A stretch of 39,192 bases of DNA from a virus: positions 1 to 39,192 of IMG/VR virus record IMGVR_UViG_3300040802_000056. One strand, written 5' to 3'. Positions 22,924 to 32,201 of the stretch are shown here, piece after piece. Both the position numbers and the translations under genes were made by a program. How positions within the stretch are numbered: the stretch's first letter is position 1; each line of letters begins with the position of its first letter. A model generated the notes under the pieces. That model searched no databases and was not told where the DNA came from. It saw only the letters and a list, made by a program, of their open reading frames with translations.

Positions 22924-24470
22924 TGGCGATCATCGAAACCATACTGCCCGAAAAAGTGAGCCAGGTCAAGTGCAATGAGGTGCGCGTTGCAGCCAGCAGC
23001 AATATGATCGTAGAGCCTTTGGTCAATAACCTGCGTATCCGTGTCGACGGCTCTCCAAGTATTGGCGAAGAGCTGACGTTCTCTTATGATGGTGTCACTG
23101 TCACCTTTACGGTAGCCGCACAAGCAAATGACAGCGGTACCCAGCTCAGCCAACAGGGCGCACTCAGCCTGGATGAGTATGTGGCTTTGCTGGCAGATGA
23201 ATTCAAAAAGAACTGGGATGTCTGCCTCAATTTCCGGGTGGAGTTTGATGTTTCGTCGGCGCTGAAATACATCCGCTTGTTCCCCAGGGCGACCTCCTCC
23301 CTGAATTGGACGTTTGAGAACGGCTTGACTAACTTCGATGTCGTTGATGTGGTCTCCAGCTCCAGCGCTGACGTGGAAAATGGCAGCATCGCCCTGCTCG
23401 TAGAAGTCTATGACCAAGAGAGCGCCGAGTATGGAAATCCTTTGCCGCACATACTGCCCATCCTGATCAATTACCAACCGGTTGTTTTCGATATCCGCCC
23501 GGACTTCAATCTCCGCTATCATTTGCCAGACCGTGCGACCATCGGCATCGGTGGCGACTTCTTCAATCATGCGCCAGACTGCTACACCAAATACCGGCTC
23601 AGATTGGGAGAACGACAAGGCGCTCCGCCTCAGGTGCAGGCTTTGAACATTATTGATCAAGAGTTCTTCGCTATCTACGGCGGCAGGCCTACGCGGGAAT
23701 CGTACCAGAAGTGGTGGCAGTTTTTTGGCAAAGGAAAGCAGTTCCTGACTTTGCAGCCACTGCAAAAGGAGACCACTATGGAGCAGCCGGAGTGGCTGTA
23801 CTGGATAGGGCGAGCTAACCATACGCTGCTGCTAAGAGTAGAAACAACCGCTTACGATGGCACAGAAACTGCCTATACTCTGAGCGATGGGTATGACTTT
23901 GAGCTGGGGGTAGTTGCTTACATCAAAACCGGGTTCACGCAGCTGGGGCTGACTTATGACCCAGCAAATCCAATCATCGCTTATACCGTATATCTGGTAG
24001 ATGGCGCTGATTTCATCTGGAGTGAAAGGCGCGAGTACATCTTGGACGCTGACTGCGTCGAATGGGAGCGTTATTTCCTGTTTGGCAATAGCCTGGGCGG
24101 CTGTGACACGCTAAGAGCTACTGGCAAATCAGAAGCCACAATCAATTATGAAGCCCAGCAGGCGGAGCGGATCCTCAGCCAGGAGGTAATTGAAGATGGG
24201 CGCGGGCAGTACTTTCAATACAACCGGTCTCAGCGCGTGAGCTTTGAAGCCCGGGTAGGTTACATCACTAAGGAGAAGTTGCTTTACCTGCAGGAGCTGC
24301 TCCTGTCTGATGAAGCCTGGATGATTGACACTGCCACCCAAGAATTCATTCCGATCGTGATAAGCCCCGGCTCTGTGGATTTCTTCAAGGATGGGCAAGA
24401 CCTCTACACGCTCACCTTCAATTATGAATACGCTTTCCAGGATTGCGCCATCAGTAAACCGGAGATATGA
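22923..24470 (+). CDS. probable distal tail/baseplate protein
   Basis: 515 residues starting at TAATG overlap with the previous stop; a longer frame upstream would overlap that gene more and is not needed. Beta-rich throughout, with no membrane segment. The C-terminal section (SQRVSFEARVGYITKEKLLY, then DLYTLTFNYEYAFQD) has the spacing of tail-proximal beta proteins. Assigned by size and by place between small tail proteins and a 605-residue partner; family not recognised. Confidence 0.6.
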   Translation: MAIIETILPEKVSQVKCNEVRVAASSNMIVEPLVNNLRIRVDGSPSIGEELTFSYDGVTVTFTVAAQANDSGTQLSQQGALSLDEYVALLADEFKKNWDVCLNFRVEFDVSSALKYIRLFPRATSSLNWTFENGLTNFDVVDVVSSSSADVENGSIALLVEVYDQESAEYGNPLPHILPILINYQPVVFDIRPDFNLRYHLPDRATIGIGGDFFNHAPDCYTKYRLRLGERQGAPPQVQALNIIDQEFFAIYGGRPTRESYQKWWQFFGKGKQFLTLQPLQKETTMEQPEWLYWIGRANHTLLLRVETTAYDGTETAYTLSDGYDFELGVVAYIKTGFTQLGLTYDPANPIIAYTVYLVDGADFIWSERREYILDADCVEWERYFLFGNSLGGCDTLRATGKSEATINYEAQQAERILSQEVIEDGRGQYFQYNRSQRVSFEARVGYITKEKLLYLQELLLSDEAWMIDTATQEFIPIVISPGSVDFFKDGQDLYTLTFNYEYAFQDCAISKPEI

Positions 24471-26284
24471 AATTGAAGATCGGCAAGAATGGAAAATACC
24501 TGAACCTCTTTCCTGATACCAGCCTGCAGCTGGATATGATCAGCCCGGTGTATTTTGGTGACCGGTCGCCTGGGTTCTTACCGAACGTGAAAGCCTACAG
24601 TTTCACTATCCCCAACGATGCACATAACCGGGCAGTACTTAACCGGCCTGAACTGTTGGATAATCCTGAGGATCTATTTGTGGAAGAAGGCTGGCAGGTG
24701 AGCTATAATGGCTACATCATTCTTACCGGCAGGTTGGAGATAGAAGACACGACCCGCTCCGGCTCTTACAAAGTCACCATCATCGGCGGCATCGGCGGTA
24801 ACCTGTACGACCTGAAGGAAATCTACCTGAACCAACTGGAGCTGGGCAAACCCAATCTCGGTGATGATGATAATACAGTCCTGAATACTATTACCGGCAT
24901 CACCCAGGCACCTGGCGATTCCGATTTCCTTTTCCCGACCGTGAGGGTAGCGCAAGATTCCGGACTCGAGACCCCAGAGTTTGAAGAAGGAGATCCGGAG
25001 CCTGACCCGGTGCCCACCCGGTACAAATACGCCAACCGGTACCGAGCCGGGGCTCACGTCCGGGAAGAGGTACAATATGACAATCCGGTTTCCAGCACTT
25101 TCATCCCAATGCTACGCCTGCGCCGCTTGATAGAGAATGCCTTGAGCAAGGTCGGCTATCAAATGGCTGGTGTCTTCTCCAGCCACGAGCATGCTGAGGA
25201 GCTGAGCGAACTGATTGTTTTCAACACCCGCACACTCGACCAGGATGAAAGCCTGAACCCGCCGACAGAATACGAGGACATCAGCCTGATGACCGATCTC
25301 AACCTGAACCGGCATGTGCCGGAGGTGAAATGCAACGACCTTATCCGTGAGGTTTGCAACACCTTTTGCTGGGCGCCATTCGTTGACCCGATAAGCCAGG
25401 TGGTGACGCTTACGCCTATGAAGGACATCCTTGCCAACCAATCCTTCCTGGTCTGGACCGCTAAGGTTTTCCCGGAATATGTCAAGTCAAGAAAGCTGAG
25501 AGAAGTGCCGGTCAGCTTTCAATATGAGCACACCGGCCAGGATGAATACGCAGAGCAGGTTGATACAGATCAGCACCGTTTTGTAACCAAGACTTATGCC
25601 ACCTACGATGAAGCAGACGCAGACTTGACCAACGATGACCAGGGAGCCATCGTCTACATCGAAGCCTACAATGAATACTATGAATTCCGTGGCCTGATCA
25701 CCCGCCCTTCTGGCACAGTGCCACTCTTGGTGGGGCTCGGCAAAAACCTGGGCTACATCAACGATCAGCAGGAGCCCGTATTCATTCCGGACACCGACAG
25801 CTTATTGATGTGGACAGAAAGCAACGCTGAGGCGGGATGGTCCGGATACTCCTTCCCTGGTGTAGAGTGCCTGCCGGTGTTCTACGGCTCTCTGATCACG
25901 CCCTGGTATGAAGATGGAGAGCAGATAGACAAAATTGTCTTGCTCTTTTACCGAGGCATACAGCTGGACGGAGATGATGAGCTTTACCCCCTGGCATCCT
26001 CTGGCAGCTACAACTATGCCTCTGAACAAGTCGGCAATCTTTCCCTGCACTGGAATGGAGAGACGGGGCTTTACAACGTATGGTGGAAAGACTGGCATGA
26101 AGCCATTCAGCGTATGCGCCCGGTGACGTACCCCACCCGTATGAATGAACGCGACCTGGCCAACCTGGACTTTTCCAAAAAAATCCGGATCGACAAGCAT
26201 CTTTATTTCCTGAAGCGCGTACAAATCACTATAAACGCGAACAGTATAAATACTGCCAGTGTAGAATATATGCAGATCAACTAA
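24467..26284 (+). CDS. probable tail hub/baseplate protein
   Basis: 605 residues. The N-terminus (MKLKIGKNGKYLNLFPDTSL, SFTIPNDAHNRAVL) is typical of Bacteroidota phage tail proteins. The central part, with ECNDL-like KCNDLIREVCNTFCWAPFVD and PISQVVTLTPM, resembles the hub fold seen in late control gene D-type proteins. It would form part of the baseplate that joins tail tube to fibres. Overlaps the previous gene by ATGA; a 127-nt gap follows. Confidence 0.6.
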   Translation: MKLKIGKNGKYLNLFPDTSLQLDMISPVYFGDRSPGFLPNVKAYSFTIPNDAHNRAVLNRPELLDNPEDLFVEEGWQVSYNGYIILTGRLEIEDTTRSGSYKVTIIGGIGGNLYDLKEIYLNQLELGKPNLGDDDNTVLNTITGITQAPGDSDFLFPTVRVAQDSGLETPEFEEGDPEPDPVPTRYKYANRYRAGAHVREEVQYDNPVSSTFIPMLRLRRLIENALSKVGYQMAGVFSSHEHAEELSELIVFNTRTLDQDESLNPPTEYEDISLMTDLNLNRHVPEVKCNDLIREVCNTFCWAPFVDPISQVVTLTPMKDILANQSFLVWTAKVFPEYVKSRKLREVPVSFQYEHTGQDEYAEQVDTDQHRFVTKTYATYDEADADLTNDDQGAIVYIEAYNEYYEFRGLITRPSGTVPLLVGLGKNLGYINDQQEPVFIPDTDSLLMWTESNAEAGWSGYSFPGVECLPVFYGSLITPWYEDGEQIDKIVLLFYRGIQLDGDDELYPLASSGSYNYASEQVGNLSLHWNGETGLYNVWWKDWHEAIQRMRPVTYPTRMNERDLANLDFSKKIRIDKHLYFLKRVQITINANSINTASVEYMQIN

Positions 26285-26411
26285 TCGGCATTGCCCTCCA
26301 GCGCCAGCCTTTCGTCTTCTCCTTCTACTGATAAGTTTCAGCGAATAACATTTGCAGAACCCGCTTACTCTGCCCTATCCGGAGAGGAGGGAAGCGACTT
26401 ATTTAGTAGTG

Positions 26412-27233
26412 ATGCCAACAATTACGATCCACGTCAGCCGATTCACGAAACGAATCTTTGAGCGCCGATATGGCCATCAACAGCCTTATCAGATTACTCG
26501 TTCTGATGCGCTCTACAATCATTTGTGCGCCGAGCCGCTGCGCCAAAACAACTGGTGCGCGACGAAAGTCAATAAACTCCTCACGGAGTCCATTCAAATC
26601 CAAGTGACAGACCGCCTGGCCAGGCGGATGAAAGCCAAAAACCGGACTTGCTTCATCGGGGAGCACCTGCACAAGATATTCCAGGAGAAAATGCTCACGT
26701 TTGTGCAGGCGCAGGTATTAGCAGATTTGCCAGCCCAAAGAGCGCTGAAAAACTTCCTCGCTTACTACGGCATCGAGTCAGATGATTACTCCCTTGAAAC
26801 TGCCTATACAGCCTGGCAGCGACATAAAAGAAAATTTCTGCCTAAAAATTCCAGTAAATCCGCAATGTTCTGGGGCGGTTCCGGCCAACAAAAAGAAACC
26901 ATTGTTGCGCCTTACACAGAGCCATTGCCTATGCCCGTAGAAACGCTGGTTGAAATAGTGAGCACACACTTTTCTGTAACTGCAGAGAAAGTGACTGGCA
27001 ACTGCGAAGCGAACCCATACTACCGAAAGGTACTGGCTTGGGCACTTAGCAATTATACTCACCTTACCTATAAGGAGATGCAGAGCATCATCCCAAAACA
27101 CATCAGCCGGTTGAGCCGGTACATCAGTGAAATCGATTTTCAGCTCAATCATTATTCAAATGTCAACCGCGATATACTGGAAATCAGGGCTGCAATCGAA
27201 TTAGAGCGTACTAAAATGCAGGCCAGCGATTAG
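26412..27233 (+). CDS. protein with DnaA domain IV-like C-terminus
   Basis: 273 residues from ATG 26412; an in-frame TTG at 26352 is possible but reads into the gap. The C-terminal about 70 residues (VETLVEIVSTHFSVTAEKVT, then YYRKVLAWALSNYTHLTYKE, then MQSIIP) follow the spacing of the DnaA C-terminal DNA-binding domain, though the basic loop and the GGRDHTTV signature are not present. The N-terminal part is basic. A DNA-binding protein among tail genes is unusual. Alternatives are a virion-associated DNA-binding protein or a late regulator. Confidence 0.55.
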   Translation: MPTITIHVSRFTKRIFERRYGHQQPYQITRSDALYNHLCAEPLRQNNWCATKVNKLLTESIQIQVTDRLARRMKAKNRTCFIGEHLHKIFQEKMLTFVQAQVLADLPAQRALKNFLAYYGIESDDYSLETAYTAWQRHKRKFLPKNSSKSAMFWGGSGQQKETIVAPYTEPLPMPVETLVEIVSTHFSVTAEKVTGNCEANPYYRKVLAWALSNYTHLTYKEMQSIIPKHISRLSRYISEIDFQLNHYSNVNRDILEIRAAIELERTKMQASD

Positions 27234-27246
27234 CCAATTTGCAGGC

Positions 27247-28548
27247 ATGTTTGATTGCTGTAAGCTTATAAATGTAGAAGGCAGGCTTTGCTCAATAGAT
27301 GCTGGCTCGGACGAAATGAACCGGGGCGGCCTCATTGAGCTGTTTGTTATTTGCCAGGATATGATCTTGTCGGTGCCTTCCTACAGCTTTAGCTTTGACA
27401 TCAATCAGCGCTCAGAATTGGACGGCATGATGCGCCTGAGGCAGAACGCTGAGGCCTACCGCTTCCGGTTCACTCCGGAGACCGGCGTATTCACCGAGGT
27501 GCAGCAGGAAGATGACAGCGGTATCTACTACGATCAGACCCTCACCATCCAAGTCCCGAAAGACCGCCCGGAAATCACCTGGCTAAAGTACCAGATGCGC
27601 AACAAGCGCTATGCCTTCATCTATAGAGATCAGAACGGCATCGCCAAATACCTGCCGTCCCTGCGCGTAAAAATGGACCTGGACACCAAAAGCGCCCCCT
27701 CAGAGTACAATGGCCACACGCTCAACGCCCGCCGGGCCAGCAAAAAGCCAGCCCTGCACTGGAAGCTCACCCCCGGGCAGACGCTGGAGGATATCTTCCT
27801 AGCATCTATCTTGCAGTTCCGGCACGAAGTCATCAGTTTCCCAAGCGGAATTCAGGAAAATGGGGTGGCGCAAATTTCGTTTTTGCCATTTAGCGACGAG
27901 GCTATAGTGTTGATATTGAATAACTCAATAAAGCTTGAGCCCGGCACCCATTACGTAATCAGCGAGAATAGGATTTTCTTCAAGTTCTCAGATGAAGGCA
28001 CTACGGAATCACCGAGCACTATACAGGCATTCTATGCCTACGAAGACCAGGGCACTGCGATCGGAAGTTATGTAACGCACATCGAGACCAAGTCAGTAGC
28101 CTACACCTCAGGAGAAACCTTCTCTCTGCCTTCAGCACCTATCGATATACAGCACCTTTACATCACCTACAACGACACCTTGCTGCTTCAGCCAGGCGTA
28201 CACTTTACGCTGTCCGGCAGCACGGTGACGCTATTATTTGATTCTGAGCCGTCACTAACCGACACCGACACATTTAACTGCACCTACCTAAGCGACAGTG
28301 GTAGTCTGAGCTTAGGAGGATTCCGCAACTACGTATTAAAAACAAAACTTGAAATCCCGATCGGCGAAACCTTCACCCTGCCGCATACACCAATATCAGG
28401 CAGCTTGATGGCGTGGTATGACAATACGATTCGCCTTAGAGAAGGAGTACATTACAACATTACAAATGATGAAGTGGAAATCCTGTTCAATATCCCAGCG
28501 ACTAGCGGCACTGATCCTACTATTCTGGATTTTTGGTACGCCTATTAG
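27247..28548 (+). CDS. tail/fibre protein with three C-terminal repeats
   Basis: 433 residues. The first about 190 residues look like a tail-attachment domain. Three related beta-rich units follow at about 195-275, 279-355 and 362-433, each with a GETF-x-LP-like edge, a YNDTLLLQPGVHFTLSGSTV-type core and an F/Y-x-Y end. Tandem beta domains are usual in fibre shafts or baseplate wing proteins. Its last 83 nt are overprinted by the signal peptide of the next gene. Confidence 0.65.
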   Translation: MFDCCKLINVEGRLCSIDAGSDEMNRGGLIELFVICQDMILSVPSYSFSFDINQRSELDGMMRLRQNAEAYRFRFTPETGVFTEVQQEDDSGIYYDQTLTIQVPKDRPEITWLKYQMRNKRYAFIYRDQNGIAKYLPSLRVKMDLDTKSAPSEYNGHTLNARRASKKPALHWKLTPGQTLEDIFLASILQFRHEVISFPSGIQENGVAQISFLPFSDEAIVLILNNSIKLEPGTHYVISENRIFFKFSDEGTTESPSTIQAFYAYEDQGTAIGSYVTHIETKSVAYTSGETFSLPSAPIDIQHLYITYNDTLLLQPGVHFTLSGSTVTLLFDSEPSLTDTDTFNCTYLSDSGSLSLGGFRNYVLKTKLEIPIGETFTLPHTPISGSLMAWYDNTIRLREGVHYNITNDEVEILFNIPATSGTDPTILDFWYAY

Positions 28549-29320
28549 TTGCCAGGTCGTTAAACTCCGAAACCTGGAGAAAGCCCCAGGAGCTGGCTAC
28601 ATAATCCAAACAGATTCAGATGGTGACGCTTCCTGGGGTCTGGACGTAGGCGGCGCCATCACCGTCAACCTCACGCCAATCGGATATGTGCCGAGCGCAT
28701 CCGGGAATGCGAACAATAACAATGAAGTCGTTCAAGACCCGAACGGCAATATTTGGATCATTGATGGCACTGGGGATGCGGTTCAAGTCTCTACTGAAAT
28801 TGATGGCTCTGAGACGGAGATCACTGCCGGGGCTAACGTTTCAATAACCGGCGCTGGAACTATTGCTAATCCTTATGTAATCAATTCGTCGGGTGGGGGC
28901 GGTGGTAGCATAACTACTTATAATGCCGGATCCGGCGCGCTTGTTACAGCATCCGGCGTGGGCATCACGTTTGCGAAGAATACCGCCACTGGAGTCTATA
29001 CCTTTTCTATTCCTGATGAAGTAGTCCTCTACGAAGCAGTTGTAGATGGCGATGTTGCAGATGATGATGGCAATGGGGAATTGTTTGTCGCCTTCAATTA
29101 TGACGGCACCCGGGCTTTCAATCAAAGCTTAGCCACTGCCTGGCGCCCGCATGTATGGGTATGGGAAAGTGGAGGGAGTGCCCCCAGCCGCTCGGCCCCA
29201 AAAAACATACAACCGGTGACCGTGCAGGGAATCAGTTCTATTGGAAATGGAGACCTTGAGCTGACGCTTCAAAATATCTCTACGATCACTCCAAATCCTG
29301 TATTTCAATTCAAATTCTAA
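28466..29320 (+). CDS. exported fibre-region protein, signal peptide overprinted on upstream gene
   Basis: 284 residues from ATG 28466 (28469 also possible). A signal peptide has basic n-region MMKWKSCSISQR, h-region LAALILLFWIFG and c-region TPISC, with Gln30 (codon 28553) as predicted +1. No in-frame ATG, GTG or TTG lies between the overlap and a GTG about 70 codons in, so the start in the overlap is favoured. The mature part is beta-rich and repeat-like (TAGANVSITGAGTIANPYVI, GGGGG linker). Function is probably a fibre or surface protein. Its stop overlaps the next start (TAATG). Confidence 0.6.
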   Translation: MMKWKSCSISQRLAALILLFWIFGTPISCQVVKLRNLEKAPGAGYIIQTDSDGDASWGLDVGGAITVNLTPIGYVPSASGNANNNNEVVQDPNGNIWIIDGTGDAVQVSTEIDGSETEITAGANVSITGAGTIANPYVINSSGGGGGSITTYNAGSGALVTASGVGITFAKNTATGVYTFSIPDEVVLYEAVVDGDVADDDGNGELFVAFNYDGTRAFNQSLATAWRPHVWVWESGGSAPSRSAPKNIQPVTVQGISSIGNGDLELTLQNISTITPNPVFQFKF

Positions 29321-32181
29321 TGCGAAACCTGATACTAATTCTATTACTGTTCGCTGCCAGTATTGCTACTGCTCAATCGAATCAGCCATATTTTGCGGCT
29401 AGGGCTATTATGCCTGATGCTCCAGGAGACCTTGGAAGCGATATGTACAGAGTCGTCTTGGAGATCAGCGACCAGACTGGTGTCTACGATGGGCTGGATG
29501 TCAAAGATGACAGCACCTTCTTCCTTATCACGCAGCCTATTGCTGTTGGTGATGATATCAATCTCTACCCAGTGTTAGCAATTGGGCCTGCTTATGCCAA
29601 TATAATTACAGTAGATGTATTGGATATTGACGCGGCCGGCCCTCCGAACATGGGCAGCCAAGTGCTGTGCGAACAATCACCTGATGGGCTTTTTGCTTAT
29701 GTCTCCGGCGCGGGTGACCCGCTGAATCAAGCGATCAGCGATTATAACATGAAAAGGGTTGAGCTAGAACTAGCTTCCCGAATAGACAGCTTAGAGGAAG
29801 GCTTGAATGTTACTTTTTCGGGCACCGGCACGAATGAAGACCCTCTCGTTATTAATGCCTCCGGAGGCGGTGCAGGCACAGATGACCAGGTTGCAGCGGA
29901 AGTACCTTATGACAACAGCACCTCCGGCCTGGCAGCAACTGAAGTCCAAACCGCAATAGACCTTTTAGAGAATGAGATTGATGCGGTGAGCTCGGGAGCC
30001 TCCGATGGGGTTGCTGTTTCGGGAGTTGTGGATGTGGCAAACCAGGAAATCGATATGACAGTAGCTAGTCCTGGTAGTGATTTTTCTATAACACTTACTA
30101 ACCTGCCTAATTTGGCGGGCTTTTCCGATTGGGATCAGAATTCGGCCGACGATTTCGACGGCGCATGGTTAAGCCTAACGGGAGTACCTGCCGGTTTTAG
30201 TGATAATGTGGATAATGTGGATGATGCTGATCCTGACGCGTTCAATGAAATACAGGATTTGACATGGAATGGAGGGGCAAGAGTTTTGACTTTAAGTGAT
30301 GGAGGAGGCAGTGTTACCATAACGGATGATTCAGGGACTGATGACCAGAATGCCACGGAAGTAGATTATGACAATACAACATCCGGTTTAGCAGCAAGTG
30401 ATGTACAGACTGCTATTGATTTGTTAGAAAATGAGATAGATGCAGTAAGTTCAGGGGCTTCGGATGGGGTTGCCACAGGGGGAACATTGGATGTGGGTAA
30501 TCAGGAAATTGACATAACGGTGGCTTCTCCCGGTTCAAATTTTTCAATCCCTTTGAGCTTATTGCCTACGCTATCAGGGTTCAGTGGCTGGGACACTAAT
30601 TCAAGTGATGACTTTTCCGGCGCATGGGGCGACCTTACCGGAGTACCGGCTGGATTCGCGGATAATGTCGATAATGTGGACGACGCTGATCCTGACGCGT
30701 TCAATGAAATTCAAGACCTTAACGTTGATTTCACAGGCGATTTTCTAACGTTCGGTTTGACAGGATCGGCACCTTTACAGTTCAATACTTTACTATATAC
30801 TAGCGGTGATATCTCCGGTGGCGGTTCTCAAAATAACCCCCTGACGGTGGATTTTTCAACTATACCGGTTGGGAGTGGCTGGTTAAAAGATAGCCTTGAA
30901 TCAGGAGACGTAAGAATAAGCCAAGCGGGCAATTTTGAAATTGAAAACCCTACAGGACTTGACAGTATATATTTTCACAATCCCGACGGCGGGGCTTTCA
31001 ATATCATAAGTGACAAGGCAGAACTCACAGGCGCACAGATCGAAATGAATACTAATAATTTAGTGTTGGACGGGCCCCGATATAATTCATCGATAGGGGG
31101 AGATAAGTATTTTTTAGTTGTTAATAGCGCCGGCATGGTTGATACCCTGCATGAAGTTACAGGCGCAACCCCTCTTAACATTTACAACACTAGCGATACA
31201 GTGCTAACAGACAGGAAGGTAATCGCACAGGATGAAACCGTAAGCCTTGAATTTGAAAATTTCGATTACGTTAAAATCGAAAACGATGGTACAGACGATG
31301 TAGGGTTAAATATTGCAGGGAGCGGATTGCCTGCATTTAACAACAGGCTGTTGATTTTAAGCGATTCAAAAGGGCAGGATAGCCTTACTTTTACGCACGA
31401 TTACAATAGCTCAGTGGGCGGGTTTTCTGTTGTAAGTAATGCCGCCGCATTTAATATCGAAGGGGAAAAAATGCTGTTGAAATCTGGTGACATTTCTTTT
31501 AATGTAGGAAATGGGGTAGTAACAGACGACCTATCGTCAAAAGGGCTAGAATATGCTGCTGATTATTCTGCTAATTTTACAAATGAATCGCTTGTAACAA
31601 AACGATATGTTGACGCGCAGACAGGCGGCGGCTCCCCGTTGACACAAGAACAAGTACAGGATTTTGTGGGGCCAATGCTACCAAACGGCACCCATTCCGA
31701 TGGGTTTTCTTTTACGTACGATGACCCAAATGGGGAGATTGATTTAATCGCCGATGTTGATTTGACTGATATAGGTTATATCCCTAATCATTATGACAGA
31801 GTGTTTGGCATAAATTACCCGCAGGCAGTTGATTTAGGGGCGCATTTGGAAGGAATTGATTTAGAATTCAACAGGGTAACACCAAACACTCCTATTACCC
31901 TTTCTACAGGTCTTTTTGTATGCAGCAATGAAACAGGAGTTTTCCAAAAAATCGATATGACGGGGTTAAATACGATAACAATAACGGTTGCAAACCCGGT
32001 TGCAGGGGGGGCGTATGTGGCGTTGTTTCAGAATGCGGACAATACAGATACAGTTAATTGGCCTGCAAATTTCCGCTATGAAAATGGAAGCACAATCCCA
32101 AACGATATACTTTCGGATGGGAGAAGAATGGTACAATTTATTTACGATGGTACTAATTTTTATGTGCCAGGAGGGTATTAA
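29320..32181 (+). CDS. long exported fibre/surface protein with internal repeats
   Basis: 953 residues. A clear signal peptide, MRNLILILLLFAASIATA, is followed by Gln19 at +1. The mature protein is acidic and beta-rich, with two copies of a 153-residue unit (YDN-TSGLAA-VQTAIDLLENE, then DNVDNVDDADPDAFNEIQ) and a C-terminal adhesin-like part (PNGTHSDGFSFTYDDPNGE, then GRRMVQFIYDGTNFYVPGGY). Repeats of this kind occur in Bacteroidota surface proteins. The gene turns A+T-rich after about 30050. Likely a receptor-binding fibre or a surface protein of lysogens. Confidence 0.7.
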   Translation: MRNLILILLLFAASIATAQSNQPYFAARAIMPDAPGDLGSDMYRVVLEISDQTGVYDGLDVKDDSTFFLITQPIAVGDDINLYPVLAIGPAYANIITVDVLDIDAAGPPNMGSQVLCEQSPDGLFAYVSGAGDPLNQAISDYNMKRVELELASRIDSLEEGLNVTFSGTGTNEDPLVINASGGGAGTDDQVAAEVPYDNSTSGLAATEVQTAIDLLENEIDAVSSGASDGVAVSGVVDVANQEIDMTVASPGSDFSITLTNLPNLAGFSDWDQNSADDFDGAWLSLTGVPAGFSDNVDNVDDADPDAFNEIQDLTWNGGARVLTLSDGGGSVTITDDSGTDDQNATEVDYDNTTSGLAASDVQTAIDLLENEIDAVSSGASDGVATGGTLDVGNQEIDITVASPGSNFSIPLSLLPTLSGFSGWDTNSSDDFSGAWGDLTGVPAGFADNVDNVDDADPDAFNEIQDLNVDFTGDFLTFGLTGSAPLQFNTLLYTSGDISGGGSQNNPLTVDFSTIPVGSGWLKDSLESGDVRISQAGNFEIENPTGLDSIYFHNPDGGAFNIISDKAELTGAQIEMNTNNLVLDGPRYNSSIGGDKYFLVVNSAGMVDTLHEVTGATPLNIYNTSDTVLTDRKVIAQDETVSLEFENFDYVKIENDGTDDVGLNIAGSGLPAFNNRLLILSDSKGQDSLTFTHDYNSSVGGFSVVSNAAAFNIEGEKMLLKSGDISFNVGNGVVTDDLSSKGLEYAADYSANFTNESLVTKRYVDAQTGGGSPLTQEQVQDFVGPMLPNGTHSDGFSFTYDDPNGEIDLIADVDLTDIGYIPNHYDRVFGINYPQAVDLGAHLEGIDLEFNRVTPNTPITLSTGLFVCSNETGVFQKIDMTGLNTITITVANPVAGGAYVALFQNADNTDTVNWPANFRYENGSTIPNDILSDGRRMVQFIYDGTNFYVPGGY
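29878..30720 (+). repeat. 459-bp tandem repeat inside the fibre gene
   Basis: Unit 1 starts near 29878 and unit 2 near 30337, exactly 459 bp apart, matching at the protein level over most of their length. Synonymous sites differ strongly: unit 1 begins G+C-rich and unit 2 is A+T-rich, so the copies are old or came from different sources. Confidence 0.75.
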
Positions 32182-32201
32182 ATTCAGGAGGGTATTAAAT
32201 T
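32168..32201 (+). repeat. perfect 17-bp tandem duplication
   Basis: CAGGAGGGTATTAAATT occurs at 32168-32184 and 32185-32201. The first copy holds the fibre gene stop codon (TAA 32179-32181). The second abuts the ATG of the next gene, placing an AGGAGGG in its leader. Confidence 0.95.
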
